Origin: Brachypodius melanocephalos
Lineage: Eukaryota; Chordata; Aves; Passeriformes; Pycnonotidae
Assembly (NCBI GenBank): GCA_013398615.1
Contig: VZSR01000520.1
Coordinates: forward strand, 28,811,604-28,875,603
Direction of reading: 5' to 3'
Length of the DNA: 64,000 nucleotides
The translations under genes were made by a program, and so were the position numbers. Of this stretch, positions 35,964 to 46,300 are shown piece after piece. Under the pieces are notes generated by a model, which searched no databases, was not told the DNA's origin, and was given only the letters and a program-made list of their open reading frames with translations. Positions within the stretch are counted from its first letter, which is position 1; every line of letters begins with the position of its first letter.

Positions 35964-37080
35964 TGGGTTTGCATGGCCAGGCTTTGGTAGCTGGGGGTCT
36001 ACAGGATGGCTTCTATGAGAAGCTGCCAGAAGCTTCCTCCATGTTTGGCAGAAGCAATGCCAGCTGGCTCCCAGATGGATGTTCCGCTGGCTAAGGCCAA
36101 GCCAGTCAGGAATGGCAGTAACACCTCTGTGGTAATGTACTTGAGAAGCAAAGAAAAGTTTTGCACAGAAGCAACTGTGGCCAGAGAAGAAAGGAAGGAG
36201 AATATGTGACAGTAGCAACTCTGCAGAACACCAAGGTCAGCAAAGAAGGCAGGGCAGGAGGGGCTCTAGTTGCCAGAGCTGAGATCCCCCTGCAGCCCAC
36301 AGTGAAGACCATGGTGAGGCAGGATATGCTCCTGCAGCCCGTGGAAATCCATTAGGGTGTAGAGACCCACCTGCAGCGCATGGAGGGAGCCCCACACTGG
36401 AGCAGGGGGGTGCCTGAAAGAAGGTTATGACGCCTTGGAAAACCTGCTTGGACAGGCTCCTGGCAGGGACCTGCAGATCCATGGAGAGCGGAGCCCATGC
36501 TGGAGCAGGTCTGCTGACAGGACTTGTAATCCCATGGGAGCCCATGCTGGAGCAACCTGTTCTTGAAGGACTGAACCCCATGGAGAGGGATCTGTTTTGG
36601 AGCAGTTTGTGAAGAACTGTAACCCATGAGAAGAACTCGTGCTGGAGGAGTTCATGGAGGACTGTCTGCTATGGAAAGGACCCCACATTAGAGCAGGGGA
36701 AGGACTCCTCTCCTTGAGGAGGGAGTAGCAGCAGAAACAACATGTGATGAACTGCTCTCAATCTCCATTCCCCATTTCCCTGCACTGCTGGTGGGGAGAA
36801 GGTAAAGAATTGGGAATAAAATTAAGCCCAGGAAAGAGAGCGGGGTGTGAGGAAGGTGTTTTTAGGTTTTACTTCTCATTATCCTGCTTTGATTTTGATT
36901 GGTAATAAATTCAGGGTTTTTTCCCCAAGCTGGGTCTGTTTTGCCTGTGACAGTAATTGATGAGTGATCTCTTAACTCATGAGCCTTTCTTTATATTTTT
37001 TCTCCCTGTCCAGTTGCAGAGGGGGGTGATAGAACGGCTTTGGTGAGTACTTGTCATCCAGCCAGGGTCAACCTGCCACA
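35964..37080 (+). mobile_element. LTR-like repeat, copy A (about 1.1 kb)
   Basis: The element starts TGGGTTTGCATGGCCAGG and ends AGGGTCAACCTGCCACA, so it has the TG...CA termini of an LTR. AATAAA signals lie at 36815-36820 and 36904-36909, near the + strand 3' end, which fixes the likely sense direction. The middle (about 36300-36700) is a degenerate internal array of units built around CCCATGCTGGAGCAGG. I recognise it as a common bird interspersed repeat that behaves like an ERV solo LTR, but I cannot name the family. No target-site duplication is visible. Copy B at 42323-43393 is the same element in reverse orientation. Confidence 0.75.
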
Positions 37081-37249
37081 GTCAGATAGAATGCAGAGTG
37101 AAAAGGGAGTAGTGAATTGATAGGCTTTTGATAAGACAATAACTCTTTTTAAGAAGTTTGAACACAGCAGTCCTTCCTTTCATGCTCTCTTTGGTGGTAA
37201 TGTGTTTACATGAGGTTGGAAGTTGATCTGCTTTCTTGGCACAATGTAG

Positions 37250-37945
37250 GTAATTTACTAATTAAACTAGAAGATGGTCTAAATTTGATAAGAAGCAATT
37301 TATTAAAGACAAATGAAAAGTACTCTACTTGGAAAGATCTACTCAAATGCCTGTATGTAAAATGGGGGATAACAAGCCAGGCAACAGAACTGCAGAAAAG
37401 GATCTGGGAGGCACTACGGTGAGTCAGAGACAGAATATGAGTCAACAGTGTGGTGATGTTGCAAAAAAGCAAATCCCATTTCAGGGTATATTTAACAGGA
37501 ATGTCACGTGTAGCACACAGGCAGTAGTTTTTCTACGCTAGCAGCCACTGCTAAAGCCATAGAAGAGCATTGCATCCAATGAGAGGAGGAAAACCAGAAA
37601 CAGTGGCAGGAGATGAGGAGGGAGCAGCCAGAGTGGTAAACGCCATCTGCAAGGGGAGGATTGGTTGGGTTGGTTTAGACTAGGGAGAAGATTGACGAGG
37701 GAAAAGCCGTCCAATATTTAAAAGCTTGTCTTAAGAAGACAGTGATTAATTGTTCTCTGTGTCCACTGGGGATAGGACAAGAAGTAATCAGCTTAATTTG
37801 TAGCAAGGAAGATGTGGAGGTAAGTGCTAGGAAAAGCTTTATGAGTATTTGGAAAGTTAAGCAGGAAAACAGTGTCCTGAGGGAGGCTGTAGTGCCCTCA
37901 TCACAGGAAGTTTTAAGAACAGATGAGACAGAAGACACAAAATTT
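37250..37945 (+). mobile_element. Old CR1/L3-like LINE fragment
   Basis: Conserved words in order match a CR1-type element abundant in turtles and crocodilians: AAAATGGGGGATAACAAGCC, GCAGAAAAGGATCTGGGAGG, AATATGAGTCAACAGTGTGG, AAGAAGACAGTGATTAATTG, TCTGTGTCCACTGGGGATAG and GACAAGAAGTAATC. In pol these correspond to the region after the RT catalytic core, including the MSQQCG motif, up to the C-terminus. The part normally encoding EYCVQFWAP is deleted or scrambled (about 37520-37690). It appears older and of a different subfamily from the other CR1 copies here. Confidence 0.7.
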
Positions 37946-39448
37946 TATCTAGGTTGTTTTATTATAGTTTTGACAGATTCAGAAGGGAATGGGCTGCCTG
38001 AACTGATGTCTGGTCCCAATAGCTCTTGCAGTGCCTGAGAGGCAGGCTTGTCTCCTCGCTGGCAGTTGTGGTGAGAGCGTGGGGAAGCAGAGCCAGGGTG
38101 AATCACTCCCTCTGCAAGTTGCCCTAGAGCACCTTCCATGCCGCTGGCATAATCCAGTTTTACAGTGCACAGCCCAAAAAGACCTGAGGGAGCTTGGGTG
38201 TTCAGCAGTGTTACATTAGCATCCAGCACTGTAAGCCTTTCTGTTTCTGCAGATAAACAAGCAGAGGGCTGGTCCAACTTCCTGCATCTTCATAACTAGG
38301 AATTGGAAGTTATTGGAGACTTTTATCCTGGTTACTAATTAATTTACCCTGGGAAGACTTGGTGAAATTATTTGGGGATGAAAATAAAGGCTTACATTTC
38401 TGCTTTCACCTATTAAAAAGCACCACAGGTTTGTATGGTGTGTGAAAGTTACAAGGTAATTTTCTCTGTGCTCTTCCATCAAAAGAAGTAGACAAGGGCA
38501 AAGGATTTTTCTGACTGCAACATCTTTCTTCCAGTGTCCTCAAGCTGAGTAGTGTGGATGAGGCATTTCAGGAGGTGCCTTTGCACCCAGTGGATTTGAG
38601 AAGAGAGAGCCTAATGCTTGATTCAGCAGATGTATACTTTGGTACTTGTGAGAGGGGCTCATGGCACTTTGAGAGGAGAATGTTTCTTGGTGAATGGGGC
38701 TTTTCTTCCCTGAGAGTTCAGCAAAACCTTTCAGCTACTAGCAAGCAATCCAAGACATACTGTGTGTGGCATGTTGCTTTTATCTTTTCCTGAATCTTAG
38801 ATTTACACTAACAGCCTGTCTGGATCCAGTTGGGCCTAGGAGTGAATTTCTGAGTGTCTCCAGTGCAGAGAGCCAGTTTCCCTAGTGAACCTCAAGGAAG
38901 GAAGGTTTTCCTTCTAGTTTGAAAGAACATCTGGGAATATATGCTTGTTGAAGTTGTACAGTGTTGTGCTTGGTCACAGTCTGTGTGCACAGTTTAGAAT
39001 GTGTTTTCACCATCTTACATAAACTTGTAAGTGCAGGCTCTTGCCATTCTTCAGAGAGAGTACAGAATGAAGATACTGTACTCCTCTTCTTGGCTCTAGA
39101 AATGAGTCAGGGTTGACACACAAAAGTAGGAGGCAACAGTTTGTGTGTAGGAAGCTTGTTCTGTCCAAAGAAAATCTATGGGTTATACACAGGGTGTTAG
39201 TCCTGCTACACTCTAAGGCTGGTATCTTCTGCTGAAACTGAGTTCACACACACTCATCATTTGGAGCATATGGAGACCTCAGCAGATCCAGCCCTCGAGG
39301 GATGACTGGTGAAATGGTTGAAGGTAGGTTGGGATGTAATTATTTGTTTATGAAGCCCCATATTGCACCAAGTTATAATTGTTTATGAACGCTGCTGTGA
39401 AGTCAGGAGGGAAACATTCCAACCCAAGGAGATACTAAGATATAACCT
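37946..39448. other. Unassigned sequence between the old CR1 and the ancient SINE
   Basis: No gene or repeat recognised in 1.5 kb. The first part may include the decayed 3' end of the CR1/L3-like element. Confidence 0.4.
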
Positions 39449-39700
39449 AATTATTGTTGTTATTTTTATTCCTGCCTATTGTGGTAGCACCTACACAATG
39501 CTTGTTCAAGCACAGGGCAAAAAATGTTCCTGCCCCAAAGAGCCAGAAGCTAAGGATGAGACAGGAGACAACAGATGGACACACATAGCTGGGGGAGTAC
39601 AGAAAACCCAAAGATTGGTCAGAAGGATGGGTGGTATGATAGCATGTTGACAGCTTAGCTGTTGTCAAGCTTTCTGTAGGCATGTGGCAAAGCATTATAA
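39449..39700 (+). mobile_element. Ancient amniote SINE remnant (MIR-like)
   Basis: The block TTGTTCAAGCACAGGGCAAA, followed by ATGTTCCTGCCCCAAAGAGC, then GATGAGACAGGAGACAACAG and GCTGTTGTCAAGCTTTCTGT, follows in order a consensus I remember from turtle and crocodile genomes. A TTATTGTTGTTATTTTTATT leader lies where that family has an ATT-rich segment. A frame of 95 codons crosses it by chance. Copies this old are sometimes co-opted as enhancers. The family name is uncertain. Confidence 0.55.
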
Positions 39701-40923
39701 CAATAATTCAAACTGCATCTTTTGCTTTGGTGGTGTTGGGCGTGCATCTTCCATCTGTTTAAATAAAACAGGTTAATTCTCACTCAATGAGGTTTTTTCT
39801 GTCCCAAAACTTCCCATCATTCATGTGGTATAGATAGGGAGGCACATTGGTCCAACAGTGAAATGTCCATTGCAGTTTTCAAGGGAAACTGTAGTTTATT
39901 ACTGTGGAAAAATAATGAGACTAAACATGGGGTTTTGCTGCCCTGTGCTTTAAAGGACACTAGGAGAAGACTGATGGATCTCAGCAGGATGATTAGTCAA
40001 CGTGGCATAATGCTGGAGGTTTGTTGGCTGAAGTGGTGTCTTACCAAAGTGTTGCAAAAATTATCCAATGCCATTCATACAATTCTATCTATGTAGGTGC
40101 TGTCCGTGGTGCTGTACTGGTGAGTACAGGAGTGGCTGAAGGAGTGGAGAGCTCTGATTGAGCTGAACGGTGAACAGTTGTTCCACATATGTGGCTGTAC
40201 CTAACTGCTGGGGAACTTGGGTGTGCTTGGCCTTAGGACTCTGCCTATGCCAATGTTTGCATTCACATGCAAGTCTTCTTTTGATTGTTACTGTGAGAGA
40301 GCCACAAAATAGAGGATGGACATGAGGTAATTTTAGGGAGTCCTTGTTTCTGAATGAGAATTATATAACTTTGTGTGGTGCTGTGATATAATTTTTCTAA
40401 CTGTGTTGTGTTATCATCACACAGTATGCTAACATCAGACATGTTGTAATGGTGAGGTTTCATTACTGTTTATACAGTTTTTAGGTTTGGTCCTGAAGAA
40501 CAGAGAATGAAGAGTAAATATTCAGCTGTTCTTGACCTGAACATACCCAACTCTCCCAGCTTCTTTGCGTATCATGCTCTGGCTGCTCAGCGTTAGGATG
40601 GTTCTTGCAGTTGTAAAAGCTAATCATACATTGAAGTGTGTTGGCCAAAGCATAGAAAACAGGTCAAGGAATGAGTTTGTTTTGCCATACTCAGCACTTG
40701 TGGGATTATGTCTCTTTATTGTGCCTCATACTGGGCTCTCCAGGACAAGAAAGGCATTGGCAAAATGCAGCAAGTCCAGCGAAGAACCCCTGAGGAGCGC
40801 TGTTTGGAGCTGGCTACCATTGGGTTGTTGCATTGCTGACCACGAGCCCTGGAGTGCAGTGGTCCTGTCAGTTTTCCATGGGCTTTGCAGTGCACTGATC
40901 TGCTACCAGCTGTCTGTAAGCCA
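39701..40923. other. Non-coding stretch, nothing recognised
   Basis: Unique AT-leaning sequence. An open frame of 123 codons at 40565-40936 resembles no family I know and lacks exon signals. Confidence 0.45.
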
Positions 40924-42130
40924 TGGAATCACATAAAATCTTGAGTTGGAAGGGATCTATAGGGATCAAGTCCAACTCCCTGCTCTTCACAGCACTACCT
41001 AAAACTAAACCATATAACTGAGTGTCATCCAGATGCTTCTTGAACTCGGACAGATTTGGTGCCCCAACTTCTTCCCTGGGAAGCCTGTTCCAGTGACTCA
41101 CTCTCAGTCAGGAACATTTTCCTAATGTCCAGTCTGAACTTTCTCTGATGCAGCTACATACCCTTGTTTACAGTCGTATTGTTGGAGACTCTTTCAAAAG
41201 TTGTGCTGATCTTTTACTTACTGGGCCTGTCTCATCACAAGAGGCAAGCTGGCTGACTTTTTGATATTTTTTCTTCCATGCTGGCTGTTCCCAGTCACGT
41301 TCTGGTCATTTGTGTGCCTAGAAATGGGTTCCAGCAGGATTTGCTGAATAACCTTCCTTGGGACTGATGTTAGGCTAACCAGCCCATAATTCTTTGGATC
41401 TTCCTTCTTGTCATTTTAGAAGGCAGGCGTGACATTTACCCATTTCCAGTCGTTGGAAGCCTGCTCCAATTATCACAGCCTTTTCCATGTGACTGAGGGT
41501 AATCTCAACAGTGACATCAGCCACCACTACATGCCTCTGTGCTCTTGGGGCATCTAGTCTCATCGTAGGGACTTGAGTATGCCTAATTTGTTTAAATGGT
41601 TCTTAACTCAGTCTTCCTGTGCTATGGGTAGTGTTTCAGGCCCCTGGATTCTTCCACTGGGCACATGGAACAAGAAGGCTGAGAACAGTCCTTGCCAGTG
41701 ATGGCTAAAAAGGCATCGAGGATCTAAATGTTTTCTTTTAACCACTGGTTTCTTATTCCATTCAGCTTTGGGCCCACAGATTCCTTAGTCATGCTTTTGC
41801 TAGCAAAGTGCATTAAGAAGCCCTTCTTGATGCCTTTCACATTTTATGAATTTTCATACAATTTCAAGCCTTTCTAATTTTCATCCTGACATGCTGAGGC
41901 AGAGTTTCAGTATTCTTCTTGAGAAGCACACCCCCACTTTCACCTTTCATTCGCATCCTTTTGTGTTTGAGTGCTGTCAGGAGTTTCCCATTCAGCTGCC
42001 TGCTTCCTTCCACACCCACTTGGCTTCCCACAAATTGAATTGAACTGTTCTTGTGCTTTGAGGAGTTTGTTATTTCAGATCTTTAAGGTCTCCTGGGTCC
42101 CTTTGCTAGATTATCCCATGTAAGTGCTCA
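40924..42130 (-). mobile_element. Degraded CR1 LINE with internal deletion
   Basis: Read on the minus strand from 42130 down, the order fits one CR1. First comes the endonuclease-RT linker, with GTGAAAGGCATCAAGAAGGG near 41830 and TGGGCCCAAAGCTGAATGG near 41770. Then comes the start of RT, where CTAACATCAGTCCCAAGGAA near 41360 corresponds to the LTSVPGK motif. Last is the C-terminus (HWNRLPREEVGAPN) and a 3' tail near 40924. The RT catalytic motifs and the thumb are missing between about 41250 and 41170. Two independent CR1 fragments side by side is the alternative. Confidence 0.75.
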
Positions 42131-42322
42131 GTGAATGATTTCTTAAAGCTCTCCAGTGATTATTCTGTCACTGTAATTGTGCTGGAAAAAGGGTTCTGTT
42201 TGTAAACTGATTTGTATGTCATTTCAGATTTAGTTGTTGTTCTCTGTAAGTTTTGTTTCTCTTTATGTTAAACACATTATACCTCTTCTCTCCATTTCCA
42301 CTTAAGTCTTTTCTGTCTTGCT

Positions 42323-43393
42323 TGTGGTGGTTTGACCCTGGCTGGATGCCAGGTATCCACCAAAGCTGCTCTGCCACTCCCCTCCTCAGCAGGACAGGGA
42401 GAGAAAATGTAACAAATGCTCCATGAGTTGAGATAAGGGCAGGGAGAGATCACTCACCAAATACTGTCATGGGCAAGAGACCTGACTTGGGGAAAGCAGT
42501 TGAATTTATTACCAGTCAAAATTAGAGCAGGATAATGAGAAGTAAAAGAAAAAAAATCCTAAAAGCACCTCCCTGCAGCCCTCCTTCTTTCACAGTCTTA
42601 GCTTTATTCCTGATTCTTTACCTCTTTCTGCTTTCAGCAGTGCAGGAAGATGGGGAATGAGAGTAACAGTCAGTTCATCCCATGTTGTTTCTGTTGCTGC
42701 TCTGTCTTCAGGGAGAGGAGTCCTTTCCGTGCTCTAGTGTGGGCTCCCTTCCACGGGAGAAAAGTTCTTCATGAACTTTTCCAATGTAAGTTCTTCCTGC
42801 ATGCTACAGGTCTTCACAAACTACTCCAGCATAGATCCCTTTCCACAGGATGTGGCCCTTCAGGAACAGACTGCTTCAGTGTGGGTCCCCCACAAGGTCA
42901 CAAGTCATGCCAGAAGCCTCTTCCAGCACAGGTTTCCCAAGGGGTCGCAACCTTGTTTGGGTATTCAGCTGCTCCAACATGGGTCCCTTCCATGGGCTAT
43001 AGGTGGACCTCTGCATCCCCATGGATTTCCATGGACTGTAGGGGCAAGTCCTGTCTCACCATGATCTTCACTGTGGGCTGCAGGGGGATCTCAGCTCTGG
43101 TGCTTAGAGCACCTCCTGCCCCTCTTTCTTCACTGACCTTGGTGTTCTGCAGAGTTCTTCCTGTCATATATTCTCACTCCTCTCTTTTCTGCAATTAATT
43201 CTGTGCATAAACATTTTTTTTTTCATCATAAATTGGTTACTACCATGACTTAGAGGTTCAGCCTTGGCCAGTGGCAGATCTGTCTTGGAGCCAACTGGCA
43301 TTGGCTCTATTGAACATGAGAGAAGCTTCTGGAAGTACTCAGAGAATATGTCTCTGGCAGCCCCCCAGTTACCAGAACCTTGCCATGCAAACA
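42323..43393 (-). mobile_element. LTR-like repeat, copy B, inverted relative to copy A
   Basis: On the + strand it begins TGTGGTGGTTTGACCCTGG and ends GCCATGCAAACA, the reverse complement of the ends of copy A. It shares the block GGATGCCAGGTATCCACCAA, the AGATCACTCACCAAAT block and the repeated GCTCCAACATGGGTCCC motif. At 1071 bp it is slightly shorter than copy A, so small indels separate them. No target-site duplication is apparent. With copy A it forms an inverted repeat with arms of about 1.1 kb. Confidence 0.78.
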
Positions 43394-46300
43394 TGGCTTT
43401 ATAGCCTCTTTTTGCTGGATTCTATCTAGACACTTTCATGTGTTTAATTTATGGTGAAGTTTTTGTTATTGTTGTTGTGTGATTTTTTCCCCCCCCGACA
43501 CCTCCCTTCTTTATACTGTCAGAGGTAAATAATCACATGAAAAGGGAAGGAGGCAGAAAACTGCTTTTTCATTGTGTCATTGAGTTACTTCGTGATAAAA
43601 GCAAATTGCTATCTCTATTTCTTATCTCTGAAAAAGTTCTCAAATTCAGTAGATGGAGTTTAAATTCTTCTTGTTGAAGATCATAGACAACAGACCAATT
43701 TACTTAGTCACATTTGGTACACTCTTCATCTTAGGACTGGTTTGAGATAGTGTCCCAAACTGTTTTCTCAGTTAACGGCTGTCAAACATATCAGCAGATG
43801 CTGCCAATGCACAACATTCTGTGTTGTGCACCATGTACCTTTGTCCTCTGACTTTTAATAGCATTGCAGTTAAAAACCCACCTGAAATGATACTGTGGAC
43901 TAACAATAGATAAATTGCCAAGACCCTAATGGTCATGTCTAGCAACAGAATTAATCAAGTTGCATATTACATGTAATAGTGTTGCCATCTCTCTATGGAG
44001 AATCTTTGCCATTGCTCAAAAGAGTAAAGACATAGGTTCCCTGTTTCCATTCCTGCCTGCTCAACCCTCTCCTGACTAAAAGAATGGACACCCATCAATA
44101 CTGTAGTCCTGCAGATTCTATGGAGAAAAATTCACCTTAATATTCTAATTGTACAGACAGAAATCTAGTTGTAGTGACAATTACTCAATTGAATTATATT
44201 ACTGTATTCCCCAGTCATACACAAGAATTTTGTTGTGTGATGTCTAAATGTAGAACAAAAGGTTTTCATCCTAAGTGATTTGTGTCTTTAAAGCATGCCC
44301 CTCTGTGTCTGCTAATAGAGATAATTTTCTATAATTGATTGAGTCTCAAGTACTGCACCCAGACAGAATGTCCCTGAAGGCTAACCTGCAGGGATAAGAG
44401 AGTCAGACGAGTATTTGTTAGTATACTTTGCAGCACACTGTATTATACCAAGTTCCTGTGGGCCTTCCCAGTTGGGGTCAGTGTTGCAAGGGCCAGAGAG
44501 CTTCAGTTAGGGAAGGTTCTAGAACAGAAAATTACTCGTACCTCCAGACAACTCTGTTTTGGAATGAGTAGGGTTGGAGAGGGTTTTGCTGAGTGCTGTG
44601 GAAGCTATAACAATGAATTTAAAGGTGTTATCTGGGTATGCATGCAATGCTAAAATACTTGTTTAAATCCCTTAGTTCATCTTGTTTGTATACTGTGCTT
44701 TTCCTTGTACTCTGTTTCCAGCACTAGATGGTAACAGTGAATAGTGGCAGTACATGCTGTGCACTTGCATATCTGTGTGTAAGATCTGGTTTTAGAGTAG
44801 TCTTGCAGAGAGAGGAGCGAAGATGGGCAAGGCAGCCTTTGCTTTACATCTCTGCTGAAGTCAACTGCACAGTACTTATTCTAATGCCATTGGTGTTGTG
44901 TCTAATCTGAAACGTGAGCAGACATAAGGCTTAGTAAATTGATGACCTCACTGTCTTGCCATCTTTGTCTCTGGATAACTAGATGTCTGAGAAGCTCAGG
45001 CAGTGATAAAGCTGGAAAACTCAAGCTCACCTAAATAAAGCTTGCGTTTTGGATGGTTTAGTATGCTTAATTTCTTCCCTAAAGTCCTGGTTTCAAATCC
45101 TAGTGAGACCATAAGTGAAAAAGGCATGTGAAGGTCTTCAGTTATTCCCTGCTTGGCATATATCTCTGTGACAGAAGCAGCCCAGGAAATCTGGTGTATG
45201 ACAAGTGTAGAAGAATCAAGAAGATTGTGAGGAAGTGTTGTGGTAGAAGATGGGATGGGTTGCAGGCTCTTTGGCACATAGCTTTGCTCTGCTTTCCCAA
45301 AAGTTAAGCACGCATGTGCTCAACACTTGCAGAGTTTGCATGTGTGCATGCTCTGGTTGTACACCCTCCCTGAACTCTCTGCCCCTGTGCCAAGATAGCA
45401 CTTTATGGCCCCTACTTTGATAATATCTGCTGGCTTCTGCCTGCACCCAGCACAACTGAAGCTCTTTGTGGTGCTGATGCTCATGCTGGCTGTGATGGTG
45501 TTTTCATAAGGCTCAAACTTTTATTCTTCACCTCGTTCCTTTGAACTCTGTCCACTCCTCTGTGAATACTAACACCAGCCTATAAATTATCCAGCAGAGC
45601 TCTGGCACTTTAGCAGCCTGTGTTTTCAGTGGCGTGCATGCATAATCGATCTGGGAGACTGCCTCTGCTTTTACTCAGGCATTTGAAGAGACCTTAGACT
45701 TTCAGAGTTTTCAATCACTGCTGCCTGTATGTTTGTTCACTTCTCTGACTGCCTTCTTCTGCCACCTACACACATACCCTTCTGCATCTGCCTGGGTATA
45801 GTGTGCCCTGTCATAGTGTAACCTGCCATAATTTTGGGGATGATGTTATAGGCAACTTTCCTATGCGGTGTGGAAGCAACAGGTCACTGCAAACAACTTT
45901 GATGTAGGGTATTGTGCACCACAATTTGAAAGGCTCTGTCGTAACTCACTACTTGGGGGTTGGGGGTGTATGTGTTTTGCTCCCATGATGTGCTTTATGG
46001 AGCAGCCTAGTGAGCAGATGCTACTGTCCTTTTTTTTCTCTCACAAGGTGAAACTCTTAGCATCATAGATGCTGGCCCTGTCACTCATTGCTCTTAGATA
46101 TTCTAGGTAGCTGGGAAGTCGCCTTTCTTTCAGTCAGTTGCCTCCTGACTGTCTGTAGAGTTTGAACTCTAAAGAGTTAAATTGTTGCTCTAGTATTTGG
46201 CTAGGTTTGGCTGACTTCTCTTGCCTTGGAGCTTCTCTGTGTCTTCACTTAGCTCTGTCCACAACCAAAACATTTCAGTTGAATCTTTTTTCTCTTATGT

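Noticed and set aside
36237..36688. Overlapping frames of 87-114 codons on the minus strand
   Set aside because: They lie wholly inside the LTR-like repeat and read its internal degenerate array.
45080..45110. GGTTTCAAATCCTAG resembling a tRNA B box
   Set aside because: No paired acceptor stem or A box found nearby.
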